From NCBI GenBank assembly GCA_944322945.1, contig CALUQN010000006.1, forward strand, positions 17,418-81,417: 64,000 bases of DNA, written 5' to 3'. The stretch is from Candidatus Gastranaerophilales bacterium (GTDB taxonomy: Bacteria; Cyanobacteriota; Vampirovibrionia; Gastranaerophilales; Gastranaerophilaceae). Made by a program: the position numbers and the translations under genes. The notes beneath the pieces are model-generated. The model saw only the letters and a list, made by a program, of their open reading frames with translations. It made no database searches and had not been told where the DNA came from. This document shows, piece by piece, positions 16,779-25,798 of the stretch. How positions within the stretch are numbered: position 1 is the first letter of the stretch; each line of letters opens with the position of its first letter.

Positions 16779-18500
16779 ATGAACATCCAACAACTAAATA
16801 CACCCCGAATACAAAATAGCAAAACCGACAACAAGCGTGCCGGAAATTCTGATGTACATTTTACAGGTATATTAGAAAACGGATTGTCAATGGGTCTGAG
16901 ATATCTTGACACAAATCAGGCTGTCGGCGCAAACCTTGTGGACTTAGGCTCTATGGTTATCCCGAGAACCTGGGTAGATTTTAGAGACAGAGGCACTGCA
17001 GCAGGTTTGGAAACAGGTCGTCGTGAAGTCTCAGGCACCACAAACCACTCACTCGTTGGTGTTTACGGAACGCTGGGCGGACTTGCCGTTGCTGCTGCTA
17101 CCGGCTTAAACAGCAAATTCGGAATCCGCGCTCATAAAATTTTTGCCGACGATAATACTTTAAATATTATCGCAAAAAGCTGGCACGATGCCGTACACTC
17201 TGCCGGAGATGATAAGGATGCTGTCCTCAAAAAACATATCGACACTATTGTTGACAGAATTCGTGTTTTTAATACTGATGCTGACAGAGTTAACGGATAT
17301 GTTAAAATTCCTGATGACGCTAAAAAACTTGTCAGCGAATCTTTGTGTGATGCCTTGAAAAATGCCAATTCTAAAACAACTCTACCGGATGATGTTGCAA
17401 AATATATTTATAATATTATCACAGCACACACAGGCGGAGAAAAAAATGTTGTTCTGCTGGCGGAAGAGGGCGGCAAAGACGCCGGTAATACGTTAAAAAC
17501 TCTTGTTAAAAACATATTTAACCTGACAAATGCGTTCAAGACTGACAACGCGTTTGCAGAATTTAAGGCTGCAACAAAATTTGAAACAAACGATCTGTTG
17601 AAGCGCTTGCGCAGTATGAACAGCACCCGTTCAAAAATCGGGCTTGGTATCGCAACCCTTGTTGGTGTTTCTACACAACCTATCAATATGTACCTGACTA
17701 AGAAGAAAACAGGCAGCGACGGCTTTGTCGGCGTTGAAGGAAGAGAAAAAGACAAAACTCACACATTTAAAGTTTTAAAAACAGTTATGGCATTAATCTT
17801 TGGCGCCGGAACTCTGTCTACCATTACAACCAATCCGCGTAAATTCGCAAGCAAGTTGCAATTCCAGGGAATGATGCCGACAATCAACCAGCTAAAATTT
17901 GTTTATGGTATGACAATTACATCACGTCTTTTGGCAGCCCGTGACAAAGATGAATTGCGTGAATCTGCGGTCAAAGATTCCCTCGGGTTCCTGAACCTGC
18001 TTGTTCTTGGGGCTCTTGTTTCTAAATATTCAGCCCGCATATTCAATTCAAAACTTGTTAACAAGCTTGATGACACAGGTAAATCATTCTGGGGTAAAGT
18101 TAAAAATGAACTTAACAGCTCTCTCAAAACCCGTGATGAAGTCTTGATGTCAACTCTCAGACAGCAAGGAATAGATGTTGTAAAAGACGGTAAAGCAATT
18201 TCTGTATATCAGCTTCTTAAAAAAGTTAATGACATCAAAGATCCTGCAGTTAAAGACTCCCTAAAAGAACAGCTCCGTGCGCTCAACTTCTCGCAGGCAA
18301 TCGGGTACGCATATTCCGGTCTGATTCTCGGGTTAGGTATCCCTAAATTGAATATCTATATGACAAAGCAATCAGAAGCTAAGCGGAAAGCAAGACTTGC
18401 CGCGCAAAAAGCGGCAGGAGAAAAACAGCCGCTGATGCTTAATATTGATAACCAAAAATTCCTTAAAACCTTTGGAATGCAAGGTGTTTCGCTTTCTTAA
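16779..18500 (+). CDS. Unknown multi-pass membrane protein, tandem paralogue 2
   Basis: 573 residues, 13 bp after paralogue 1. The ATG at 16779 has an AAAAGG site; a longer reading would run into paralogue 1. Motifs match paralogue 1 in the same order: DVHFTGILENG near residue 28 (F-T-G motif), DLGSMVIPRTWVDF, AAGLETGRREVSG, QPINMYLTKK, ARDKDELRESAVKDSLGF, and a C-terminal basic helix after the last membrane segment (IPKLNIYMTKQSEAKRKARL). About five hydrophobic segments. It is convergent with the pilin-like gene, 12 bp apart. Function unknown; an envelope complex of the two is the simplest idea. Confidence 0.75.
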   Translation: MNIQQLNTPRIQNSKTDNKRAGNSDVHFTGILENGLSMGLRYLDTNQAVGANLVDLGSMVIPRTWVDFRDRGTAAGLETGRREVSGTTNHSLVGVYGTLGGLAVAAATGLNSKFGIRAHKIFADDNTLNIIAKSWHDAVHSAGDDKDAVLKKHIDTIVDRIRVFNTDADRVNGYVKIPDDAKKLVSESLCDALKNANSKTTLPDDVAKYIYNIITAHTGGEKNVVLLAEEGGKDAGNTLKTLVKNIFNLTNAFKTDNAFAEFKAATKFETNDLLKRLRSMNSTRSKIGLGIATLVGVSTQPINMYLTKKKTGSDGFVGVEGREKDKTHTFKVLKTVMALIFGAGTLSTITTNPRKFASKLQFQGMMPTINQLKFVYGMTITSRLLAARDKDELRESAVKDSLGFLNLLVLGALVSKYSARIFNSKLVNKLDDTGKSFWGKVKNELNSSLKTRDEVLMSTLRQQGIDVVKDGKAISVYQLLKKVNDIKDPAVKDSLKEQLRALNFSQAIGYAYSGLILGLGIPKLNIYMTKQSEAKRKARLAAQKAAGEKQPLMLNIDNQKFLKTFGMQGVSLS

Positions 18501-18512
18501 ATAACAACCAGC

Positions 18513-19241
18513 TTATCTCGGTAGATTTTTGAAATAATCTTTTTCTGTTAATGCGCGGTAGGCACATCCTATCCCGTTTTGGCGGCTCGGAGTATTTTTA
18601 TCGCACATAATACCACTCCAGCCTCCCCAGTTAGAAGTGGATTCAGGGGAACCCATCGGAATTAATTTTCCCTGATGTGTTATCTGAAATGAAAATAAAT
18701 CATGCCCCCAAGCATTTGGGCCTTTTGCAATTCCGTTGACATCAATAGATAAAACTATGCCGTTCTCACGTGCGTTGGAATTTTGTATCATCAAAAACAT
18801 TCCATCTCCTAAAATCGCCTGCCCTTCATCAAACCATTCCATTGTAACATTCTGGGTTAAATCATATGTCCTGTAACTTGATACCCTGTTGAATACAGGA
18901 TTATCCTCATCTTCTATATCCGCAGTCAGGCATCCGTTTGTACCGCAATTAAAGAAATCACGTACATATTTCTTAAATACAGGCGCAAATTTACGGCTAG
19001 GATAATTATCCCAATTAACGGTCTGCCCTTCTTCCCTTTCCATTATCAAAACAGCCTGAGTCAGGACAGAATAAGCCTTTTTAAATGCAGCTTCCAATTC
19101 TTTTCCCTCTGTCGCATTTATTAATGAGGGAATTGTCATTGCCGCAACAACTCCGATTATTCCAAGAGTTATTAAAACCTCAGCAAGCGTAAAACCTTTT
19201 TTAACAGGAATACTTAGCTTATTAGCTCCTTTTATATTCAT
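18513..19241 (-). CDS. Type IV pilin-like protein (prepilin signal)
   Basis: 242 residues. A basic leader of 16 residues ends in VKKG, followed by the cleaved and methylated type III signal FTLAEVLITLGIIGVVAAMT and the PSLINAT segment. The globular part carries paired Cys and, near residue 165, SIDVNGIAKGPNAWGHDLFS: a DVNG-x-PN-x-G-x-D block that recurs in the proteins at 40148 and 62074. It would be processed by a prepilin peptidase (not in the window) and be part of a pilus or type II-like pseudopilus. It is divergent from a small XRE regulator 65 bp away. Confidence 0.9.
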   Translation of the reverse strand: MNIKGANKLSIPVKKGFTLAEVLITLGIIGVVAAMTIPSLINATEGKELEAAFKKAYSVLTQAVLIMEREEGQTVNWDNYPSRKFAPVFKKYVRDFFNCGTNGCLTADIEDEDNPVFNRVSSYRTYDLTQNVTMEWFDEGQAILGDGMFLMIQNSNARENGIVLSIDVNGIAKGPNAWGHDLFSFQITHQGKLIPMGSPESTSNWGGWSGIMCDKNTPSRQNGIGCAYRALTEKDYFKNLPR

Positions 19242-19317
19242 AATTGCCCTCTTTTGTTCTCTTTTAGACTACATACTTTAATAAAACAATACCATAAAAT
19301 AAAAATGTGGACAATAA
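19242..19317 (+). promoter_or_regulatory. Pilin/XRE divergent region with -10 box and shared 14-bp motif
   Basis: 65-bp spacer plus the first codons of the XRE gene. TAAAAT (19295-19300) is followed after three bases by AATGTGGACAATAA (19304-19317), which includes the GTG start at 19307. The same 14-mer, also three bases after a -10 box, occurs on the minus strand at 62779-62792 in the second pilin/XRE region. Confidence 0.55.
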
Positions 19318-19525
19318 GACTACAAAAATTTTACAATTAGGGCGGAATATCTTTAACAAAAGAAAGCAAAAAGGATATTCGCAAAACGAACTTGCAGAAA
19401 TGCTTGATATTTCCAGAGAACACCTTGCAAAAATAGAAACAGCAAAAAGATGTATAAGCCTTGGATTATTGATTGATATAGCAGAAAAACTTGATATACC
19501 GGTCAGAGATTTCTTTGATTTTTAA
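19307..19525 (+). CDS. Small XRE-family regulator
   Basis: 72 residues, a bare helix-turn-helix domain: KQKGYSQNELAEMLDISREH (about 20-39) then LAKIETAKRCISLGLLIDIA. The GTG at 19307 is six bases from a TAAAAT box with no ribosome site, so the mRNA is probably leaderless. It is divergent from a pilin-like gene, like the XRE gene at 62893, which suggests it controls that gene. A bidirectional terminator follows. Confidence 0.85.
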   Translation: MDNKTTKILQLGRNIFNKRKQKGYSQNELAEMLDISREHLAKIETAKRCISLGLLIDIAEKLDIPVRDFFDF

Positions 19526-19542
19526 GAGAGAACATAAAAAGC

Positions 19543-19568
19543 AAAGGCGGGATTAAACCCGCCTTTTT
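19543..19568. terminator. Bidirectional terminator between the XRE gene and accC
   Basis: Stem AAAGGCGGG / CCCGCCTTT with a 6-nt loop, T-run on the plus side and A-run on the left, so it can serve both the plus-strand XRE gene and accC on the minus strand. Confidence 0.9.
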
Positions 19569-19569
19569 G

Positions 19570-20922
19570 TTATTTTTTACCTTTACGTTTATAATATTCT
19601 TCAATAAATCCTGTATTGAAATTTCCGCTAATAAAGACATCGTCTTCAATAATATCCTGATGGAACGGAATAGTTGTTTCAATACCTGTTACAACGTATT
19701 CTTTCAGCGCTCTGTACATTCTGCGGCGCGCCTCGTTACGTGTTCTACCCCAGCAGATGAGTTTGCCTATCATTGAATCATAATACGGCGGGATTGAATA
19801 ATCCTGATAAACATGAGAATCAACTCTTACGCCAAACCCGCCCGGAGTTACATATCCTGTAATTTTACCCGGATTAGGCATAAAGTCTTTTTCAGGATTT
19901 TCAGCGTTTATACGGCATTCAATAGCATGTCCGCGAAGTACAATATCATCTTGGGTAAAATCAAGTTTTTCGCCTGACGCAACAAGGATTTGTTCTCGGA
20001 CTAAGTCAATGTTGGAAATCATTTCAGTTACGCAGTGTTCAACCTGAATACGAGTGTTCATTTCCATAAAATACCATTTGCCGTCGTGATCAAGCAAAAA
20101 TTCACATGTGCCGGCACCTTCATATTTGATAGCCTTAGCCGCACGAACAGCTGCCGCACCCATTTCCTGACGGGTTTTAGCATCAATAGCCGGAGACGGA
20201 GCTTCTTCAATAAGTTTCTGGTGTCTGCGCTGAATTGAACAATCTCTTTCACCTAAGTGAACAACATTTCCATACTGGTCACCGAGAATTTGCACCTCAA
20301 TGTGACGCGGATTTTCAAGATATTTTTCCGCATAAACATCAGGGTTGCCGAAGAAATTCTGAGCTTCAGACTGGCAAAGATTCATATTAGTTTCAACTTC
20401 ATCATCATTTCTGACAATTCTCATACCTTTGCCGCCGCCGCCTGCCGTTGCTTTAAGAATAATAGGATAACCGACTCTGTGCGCAAAGTCTTTAACTTCT
20501 TCAACTGTTTTGACAATCCCAGTCCCCGGAGTAACAGGGACATCATTTTCAATCATAGTTTTGCGCGCAGTTGCTTTATCACCCATTTTTCTCATAGCTT
20601 CAGCAGTCGGACCTATGAATTTTATGTGGTGCTGAGCACAGATTTCTGCAAAATCAGCTCTTTCAGACATAAAACCGTATCCCGGGTGAATTGCATCAGC
20701 GCCTGCAACCAGAGCGGCAGAAATAATTGCCGGAATACTCAGGTAGCTTTTAGAACTTTGAGCCGGGCCTATGCAATATGCCTCTGTTGCCAATCTTACG
20801 TGAAGAGAATTTGCATCAGCCTGTGAGTATATAGCGACAGTCGGAATACCCAGCTCTCTGCAAGCTCTTATAATTCTAACGGCAATTTCGCCTCTGTTAG
20901 CTATTAAAACTTTTCTAAACAT
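19570..20922 (-). CDS. accC: Acetyl-CoA carboxylase, biotin carboxylase subunit
   Basis: 450 residues, normal length. It carboxylates the biotin on AccB with ATP and bicarbonate, the first step of fatty-acid synthesis. N-terminal [20 protein letters not shown]; the glycine-rich ATP loop [12 protein letters not shown] (about 160-171); [10 protein letters not shown] (about 237-246); [15 protein letters not shown] (about 288-302) with the catalytic Arg region. It follows accB after 61 bp holding a hairpin. accA and accD are not in the window. Confidence 0.97.
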   Translation of the reverse strand: MFRKVLIANRGEIAVRIIRACRELGIPTVAIYSQADANSLHVRLATEAYCIGPAQSSKSYLSIPAIISAALVAGADAIHPGYGFMSERADFAEICAQHHIKFIGPTAEAMRKMGDKATARKTMIENDVPVTPGTGIVKTVEEVKDFAHRVGYPIILKATAGGGGKGMRIVRNDDEVETNMNLCQSEAQNFFGNPDVYAEKYLENPRHIEVQILGDQYGNVVHLGERDCSIQRRHQKLIEEAPSPAIDAKTRQEMGAAAVRAAKAIKYEGAGTCEFLLDHDGKWYFMEMNTRIQVEHCVTEMISNIDLVREQILVASGEKLDFTQDDIVLRGHAIECRINAENPEKDFMPNPGKITGYVTPGGFGVRVDSHVYQDYSIPPYYDSMIGKLICWGRTRNEARRRMYRALKEYVVTGIETTIPFHQDIIEDDVFISGNFNTGFIEEYYKRKGKK

Positions 20923-20941
20923 ATCCTTTTCCCTAAAAGTT

Positions 20942-20970
20942 AAAGGGTAACAGCAAAATCGTTACCCTTT
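20942..20970 (-). promoter_or_regulatory. Intercistronic hairpin between accB and accC
   Basis: Perfect 10-bp stem AAAGGGTAAC / GTTACCCTTT with a 9-nt loop, followed on the minus strand by AACTTTT rather than a clean T-run. It could be a leaky terminator or processing site that sets the AccB:AccC ratio; this is inference. Confidence 0.6.
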
Positions 20971-20983
20971 ATAACTTAAATAA

Positions 20984-21445
20984 CTATTCTATATACATCA
21001 AAACCTGACCGAATTCAACCGGCTGACCGTCTTCAACACAAATTTCAACGACTTTACCTGAAAATTCGGATTCGATTTCGTTCATAAGCTTCATAGCTTC
21101 AACAATACAAACCACATCACCTTGAGAAACGGTTTGACCGACTTCAACAAATGGTTTAGCATCCGGAGACGCAGCCTTGTAGAAAGTACCAACCATCGGA
21201 GAAGTCAGCGGTTTGCCTTGCTTAGCAGGTTCAGCCGCAGCCGGAGCCGCAGGCTGTGCAGCCGGAGCAGATGCCGGGGCTGCTGCAGCAGGAACAGCCT
21301 GCTGAACAACCGGTGCACTAACAACCGGCGGAAGATCTTTTCTCATTGTCAAAGCTTGTTCGCCGTCTTCTAAAGAAATCTCAGTCAGTGAAGTTTCTTC
21401 AAGAATTTTAGCTAATTTTTCAATATAATCAACATCAAATTTCAT
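20984..21445 (-). CDS. accB: Biotin carboxyl carrier protein of acetyl-CoA carboxylase
   Basis: 153 residues. N-terminal helix (1-30), a Pro/Ala-rich linker (about 40-77), and the C-terminal biotinyl domain with [11 protein letters not shown], whose Lys (about 119) is biotinylated. It lies between efp (upstream) and accC, the efp-accB-accC order common in cyanobacteria and many other bacteria. Confidence 0.97.
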   Translation of the reverse strand: MKFDVDYIEKLAKILEETSLTEISLEDGEQALTMRKDLPPVVSAPVVQQAVPAAAAPASAPAAQPAAPAAAEPAKQGKPLTSPMVGTFYKAASPDAKPFVEVGQTVSQGDVVCIVEAMKLMNEIESEFSGKVVEICVEDGQPVEFGQVLMYIE

Positions 21446-21471
21446 TTTTTATAAGCCTTTCTAACTAAAAA

Positions 21472-22029
21472 TTAACATCTGTCAAGATATTCATTTGTTC
21501 TGGTATCAACTCTGATTTTGTCACCGTTGGAGATGAAGAACGGAACGTTAACAACAGCGCCGGTTTCCAGAGTCGCAGGTTTTGTACCGCCTTGAGCAGT
21601 GTTACCTTTTTCAGACGGAGGGGTATCAACAACTTCAAGTTCAACGTGCGCAGGGATATCAACCCCGATAATTCTGGAATCGTGCATCAGAACTTGAACA
21701 ACCATATTTTCTTTCAGGTATTTGATACCGTCGCCGACTTGATCTTTTGTCAATTGTAATTGTTCGTAGGATTCCATATCCATCATAACGTAGTCATTAC
21801 CTTCTTTGTAGAGGTATTGCATTTCGCGGCGGTTAAGCATAGCTTTACCGACTTTTTCACCGGCTCTGAATGTTTTTTCAATAACCTGACCGGTTTCAAC
21901 GTTTTTAAGTTTAGTTCTGACGAATGCAGCACCTTTGCCCGGTTTTACGTGCAAAAATTCTACAACAGACCACAAGCCGTTATCTAAATCCAACGTCAAG
22001 CCTGTTTTTAAATCATTTACTGATATCAT
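21472..22029 (-). CDS. efp: Elongation factor P
   Basis: 185 residues, three beta-barrel domains. It relieves ribosome stalling at polyproline. N-terminal MISVNDLKTGLTLDLDNGLW; the loop HVKPGKGAAFVRTKL carries Lys at the modified position (about 32), as in lysylated or unmodified types. Domain III ends DKIRVDTRTNEYLDRC. First gene of the efp-accB-accC operon. Confidence 0.97.
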   Translation of the reverse strand: MISVNDLKTGLTLDLDNGLWSVVEFLHVKPGKGAAFVRTKLKNVETGQVIEKTFRAGEKVGKAMLNRREMQYLYKEGNDYVMMDMESYEQLQLTKDQVGDGIKYLKENMVVQVLMHDSRIIGVDIPAHVELEVVDTPPSEKGNTAQGGTKPATLETGAVVNVPFFISNGDKIRVDTRTNEYLDRC

Positions 22030-22117
22030 ATTTTTCCCCTTTTAAAAGTATAAACAATTATATGTAAACAAATAATAGCATAAATATAGAATTTTTCAAA
22101 CAATGTAACAAGAATTA

Positions 22118-22864
22118 TTAAGAACGTTTGACTTTAGAAACGGTTTTGCCGTCTTCTTCATAGAAGAATGTTGCTATTTTCTTTCGTGTTTTGAGGTCAA
22201 AAATTTCTTCCATAGCTTTTGTGCCGTTTTCACGGAACCAGTTGTAATTTATTCTTTTGTTTACATAGTCATAAGCTTCTATTGTTGCAGGCTTTTTAGT
22301 CCCGGGGTAATATTCAATTACTTTTAGTATTCTGTTGTTTTCGTTATCAATAATCTTTTTACCGACGACTTTTCCCATAGAGTCAAAGATAGCCTGCATA
22401 ATTTTTTTTGGTTTTTCTTTTGGTTTAATAGCAATATCTCCGTCGGCTTCGTTGGCTATTTGTGCTGCACGGCGCATGGAGGCTTCAATTACCTCCTGCA
22501 TCTGCTGGGCAGCCTGCTGCATTTCGGCGCGCATTTTAGCGGGAGAACGATAGTTGAATAAAAAGTTCACCAAAGTTATTCCGCCGATTATTGATAATAT
22601 CGTACCGACAATGCCCTGTGATGACGATTGGGGTTTCTGTGTTTTTTGAGTTTGAAGACTATTGATTTTATCATTTTGTAATTTTATAAGCCGTTTTTGT
22701 TTTTCAATCAGATCCTGTTCTTTAGTCCGCGGGGTAACAGATGCCGATACACCGGGCAAAGATGCGTTTGCCGCAGAAATCACAGGCAGCGCCGGGGAGG
22801 CGGCGTTTTGCGCTGATATGTATTTGCTTAAAAGATTTGTACTACCTACAGGATTGATTGCCAT
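22118..22864 (-). CDS. Unknown membrane-anchored protein with central coiled coil
   Basis: 248 residues from the ATG at 22864 (MAINPVGSTNLLSKYISAQ). A Ser/Ala/Pro-rich stretch leads to a coiled coil (about 50-75, LIEKQKRLIKLQNDKINSLQ), one membrane helix (about 86-103, GIVGTILSIIGGITLVNFLF), a second helix-rich part, and a C-terminal beta-rich domain of about 80 residues with YYPGTKKPATIEAYDY. The ATG is seven bases from a TAAAAT box without a ribosome site, so a longer reading from 22888 is unlikely. Function unknown. Confidence 0.7.
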   Translation of the reverse strand: MAINPVGSTNLLSKYISAQNAASPALPVISAANASLPGVSASVTPRTKEQDLIEKQKRLIKLQNDKINSLQTQKTQKPQSSSQGIVGTILSIIGGITLVNFLFNYRSPAKMRAEMQQAAQQMQEVIEASMRRAAQIANEADGDIAIKPKEKPKKIMQAIFDSMGKVVGKKIIDNENNRILKVIEYYPGTKKPATIEAYDYVNKRINYNWFRENGTKAMEEIFDLKTRKKIATFFYEEDGKTVSKVKRS

Positions 22865-22955
22865 AACAAGTATTTTAAGTCGAAACAAGTTAAAAATTGC
22901 CTGAAAAGAAACGTTTTTTTACAAATTTTAATATACGTGATAAAATTGATTTGCA
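22865..22955. promoter_or_regulatory. Divergent promoters giving (near-)leaderless mRNAs
   Basis: Plus strand: TTTACA (22918-22923), 17 bp, TAAAAT (22941-22946), then nine bases to the rsgA ATG. Minus strand: TAAAAT (22877-22872), then seven bases to the ATG at 22864. Neither gene has a Shine-Dalgarno sequence. Confidence 0.65.
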
Positions 22956-23960
22956 ATGAAACAGGGACAGATATATAAAATACATTCAGATTTTTATTAT
23001 ATAGATGCAGACGGAGCCTCCGTCGAGTGCAAGGCGCGCGAGATTTTAAAAAAAAGAAAAGAAAAAATTCTTGTAGGTGATATTGTCAAATTCAACAACG
23101 GGTATATTGAAGAAATTTTAACAAGAAAAAATTACATCTCACGCCCAAGCGTCTCTAATATTGATCAAATAATAATCGTCTCAGCGCTTAAAGAACCTGA
23201 ACTTGACCTGCACCAATTAAACAGATACATCGCTCTTTCAAAATACTATAAAATTCCTGCAGTATTGTGTTTCAACAAAGATGACCTTGAAATAAGCAAA
23301 GCTGATATAAAAAGAATTTTAAGTATATATGAGCCGCTCGGATTTAAAACAGTATTTACATCAGCAACCGAAAAACACGGAATAAAAGCTTTCCGTGCAC
23401 TGTTGGAAAACAAGACCAGCGTACTGTGCGGCAATTCCGGTGTCGGTAAATCAAGTCTGATTAATGCAATAAATCCGGAGTTGAATCTTCGCACAAAAGC
23501 TGTCAGCGAAAAACTTCAGCGAGGTACTCATACTACACGCCACTGTGAAATTATAAAACTGGATGATACTTCAAAAATTGTTGACACTCCGGGCTTCAGC
23601 AACGTAAAATTTGATTTTATTCTTCCGGCTGATGTTGATTTATTATTTGATGAAATGATTCAGTACCGTGACTTTTGCAAATACGCCGACTGCCTGCATA
23701 TAAATGAGGACGGGTGTGCGGTGATTAATAATCTTGATAAAATTGAGTCAAGCCGCTATGAAAGCTACCTTGAATTTATAAAAGAGGCAAAGGAATATAA
23801 AGAGCGTATAAAATATGAAGGCAAAAAAACAGAGCAGGCAAAAAAAATTGTGCACAACCGCGAGATGACCAAAATAAGTGAAAAAAAACGCCGAAGTTCC
23901 AGACGCCGGACAAAACAAGATATTTATAAGGACATAGAATACCATGATGAAGATGAATGA
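22956..23960 (+). CDS. rsgA: Ribosome small-subunit-dependent GTPase A
   Basis: 334 residues. A GTPase that helps mature the 30S subunit. N-terminal OB fold, circularly permuted GTPase motifs: CFNKDDLE (G4, about 107-114), SATEKHG (G5), CGNSGVGKSSLINAI (G1, about 154-168), DTPGFSN (G3), and a Cys-His zinc site (CKYADCLHINEDGCAV, about 244-259). The basic C-terminal tail (KKRRSSRRRTKQD) is long. It overlaps ispA by 17 bp. Confidence 0.95.
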   Translation: MKQGQIYKIHSDFYYIDADGASVECKAREILKKRKEKILVGDIVKFNNGYIEEILTRKNYISRPSVSNIDQIIIVSALKEPELDLHQLNRYIALSKYYKIPAVLCFNKDDLEISKADIKRILSIYEPLGFKTVFTSATEKHGIKAFRALLENKTSVLCGNSGVGKSSLINAINPELNLRTKAVSEKLQRGTHTTRHCEIIKLDDTSKIVDTPGFSNVKFDFILPADVDLLFDEMIQYRDFCKYADCLHINEDGCAVINNLDKIESSRYESYLEFIKEAKEYKERIKYEGKKTEQAKKIVHNREMTKISEKKRRSSRRRTKQDIYKDIEYHDEDE

Positions 23961-24822
23961 TTATATTGAATTGATAGACAAAAAACTTGACGAATACATG
24001 CCGGTTGAGTATCCGGAAAACATTTTTAAATCAATGAAATATACTGTTACACTGCCGGGTAAAAGACTGCGGCCTGTGATGTGTCTGGAAGCTTGCAGAA
24101 TGTTCGGCGGGGATTTTGAAGACGCGATTCCGACAGCCTGCGCAATAGAGATGCTTCACGCTCAAACCCTCATACACGACGACCTGCCGTGTATGGATAA
24201 CGATGATTTCAGACGCGGAAAACCGACAAATCATAAAGTGTTCGGTGACGCGATTGCTACACTTGCCGGCGATGCACTTTTAACTTTTGCTCCGCAAATT
24301 ATCCTGAAAAATTCAAGAAATTTAGGCGCTGAAAAACTGTTAAAAATAATGGAAGAGTATTTTCATGCAGCCGGCGCATACGGGGTAATCGCCGGACAAG
24401 TAGTAGATATAGAAAGCGAACATTCAACACCTGAAAATCCGCAGAAAACCCTTGATTACATTCATACACACAAAACAGCCGACTTATTTAAACTTGCCCT
24501 CAGAACCGGTGCAATAATTGCGGATGCAACGGATGAGCAATTAAAAGAAATCACGGAGTTCGGACAATGTCTGGGCGTAGCATTCCAGGTTTCTGACGAT
24601 ATACTTGATGAGATTTCAACATTCGAAGAAATGGGCAAAACTCTCGGCAAAGATAAAGAGGCCGGAAAACTTACCTATACAAGTTTGTATGGACTAGAAG
24701 ATGCAAAATGTAAAGTCGCTTGCATGTTGAAAAAATGTTATGATATAATGGAAAAGTACAATATTGACTCTTTAGTCTTTGATGAAATAATTACAGGAAT
24801 AAAAAAGAGAGTAGGAAACTAA
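23944..24822 (+). CDS. ispA: Polyprenyl (farnesyl/geranylgeranyl) diphosphate synthase
   Basis: 292 residues, short-chain prenyltransferase. It condenses IPP with allylic diphosphates. GKRLRPVM (about 38-45), first Asp motif LIHDDLPCMDNDDFRRGKP (about 78-96) with the D-D-x4-D-x-D insert typical of bacterial FPP/GGPP synthases, second motif FQVSDDILDE (about 214-223). Chain length cannot be read with confidence. Start 23944 or three codons later. The stop shares a base with the next start. Confidence 0.92.
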   Translation: MMKMNDYIELIDKKLDEYMPVEYPENIFKSMKYTVTLPGKRLRPVMCLEACRMFGGDFEDAIPTACAIEMLHAQTLIHDDLPCMDNDDFRRGKPTNHKVFGDAIATLAGDALLTFAPQIILKNSRNLGAEKLLKIMEEYFHAAGAYGVIAGQVVDIESEHSTPENPQKTLDYIHTHKTADLFKLALRTGAIIADATDEQLKEITEFGQCLGVAFQVSDDILDEISTFEEMGKTLGKDKEAGKLTYTSLYGLEDAKCKVACMLKKCYDIMEKYNIDSLVFDEIITGIKKRVGN

Positions 24823-25295
24823 TGCTATCACACCTGTCAAGCATAACTAACACCGGCTATGAAGTATTATCGTGCGGAATTTTATCGGCTTTTTTTGCCC
24901 AGATAATAAAATTCTGCGTATTTACCATAAAAAATAAGAGAATTAACTTTAAAATATTTGCAACAACCGGCGGAATGCCAAGTTCACACAGCGCAGGCGT
25001 AATAGGATTATCAATATCAACAGCTATTATAACAGGCTATGACTCAATCGCATTTGCCATTGCAATGGGGTATTCTCTCATAACAATGTACGACGCGGCA
25101 GGCTTGAGGCAGGCAGCAGGTAAAACCGCAGCATGTCTGAACAGGGTTATGGATGATTTTTACAAGCACGATATGCAGGCTGCCGGAGGAAGATTAAAAG
25201 AACTTCTCGGGCATACACCGTTTGAAGTCATTGCCGGTGCTGTGTTCGGATTCGGATTTGCTTACCTTTATCATAATATCCTTCTCGGATTTTAA
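24822..25295 (+). CDS. DUF212 divergent PAP2-family membrane protein
   Basis: 157 residues. Several membrane helices and the phosphatase-like signature GGMPSSHSAGVIGLS (about 46-60) and a later MDDFYKHDMQ segment. The family is a divergent type 2 phosphatidic-acid phosphatase group with no proven substrate. It is translationally coupled to ispA (overlap TAATG), so a role in isoprenoid diphosphate turnover is a fair guess. Confidence 0.88.
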   Translation: MLSHLSSITNTGYEVLSCGILSAFFAQIIKFCVFTIKNKRINFKIFATTGGMPSSHSAGVIGLSISTAIITGYDSIAFAIAMGYSLITMYDAAGLRQAAGKTAACLNRVMDDFYKHDMQAAGGRLKELLGHTPFEVIAGAVFGFGFAYLYHNILLGF

Positions 25296-25680
25296 TTTGT
25301 AACCGGTAAAAATTAGAGTTTTATATAGTAAATTCCGCATATACTAGCTAAAATTGTCACCCTGAACTTGTTTGATTACTTTTTCCAAAATCTTTGATTT
25401 TGTGAAAAATGTCCGGTTTTCCGCAGAGGCTTGTCAACATGAAACATCTGCTTTCCGGTGGTAAGATCCCGAAATAAATTCGGGATGACATATTACTTTT
25501 TGTCACCCTGAACTTGTTTAAAACTCCTTCCCCAACTTGGGGAAGGTAGGGATGGGGGACAGCAGGGTCTTGTCTGTGACAAGCTTCCGAAACACGGAGG
25601 TCATTCCGACGTTCGGATTGACCTTATGCTTATCTTTTAATAATATTTGGTGGAAACATATATATGAGTCCGTAAAATAA
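25296..25680. repeat. 385-bp cluster of dispersed repeats
   Basis: No gene. Contains a TTATATAGTAAATTCCGC end of the TTATATA family (25321-25338), two GTCACCCTGAACTTGTTT words (about 25356 and 25502), a CAAAATCTTTGATTTTG hairpin (about 25387), TTCCCCAACTTGGGGAA (about 25529-25545), and an inverted copy of the CGTCGGAATGACC segment found near 12346. These match the cluster upstream of rsmE in content but not order. Confidence 0.6.
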
Positions 25681-25684
25681 AAAC

Positions 25685-25769
25685 TTGCCTTTTTTTAATG
25701 TTCGTGTATAATGTTTATATTGGTAAGGGTTTATAGATTTAAGGTCTATATCCGAAGTTTGTACCCTTA
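25685..25769 (+). promoter_or_regulatory. Promoter and structured 5' leader of the SNF2 helicase gene
   Basis: TTGCCT (25685-25690), 16 bp, TATAAT (25707-25712). Just after the expected start is a two-part hairpin: outer stem TAAGGGT / ACCCTTA (25724-25730 with 25763-25769) enclosing TATAGA / TCTATA. It does not match any riboswitch class I can recall. Confidence 0.55.
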
Positions 25770-25798
25770 GAAAAGAAAGTGATACTCAAAAGAAAAAG

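Noticed and set aside
25724..25769. Known riboswitch (such as preQ1) in the SNF2 leader
   Set aside because: The hairpin lacks the sequence features of the riboswitch classes I can recall.
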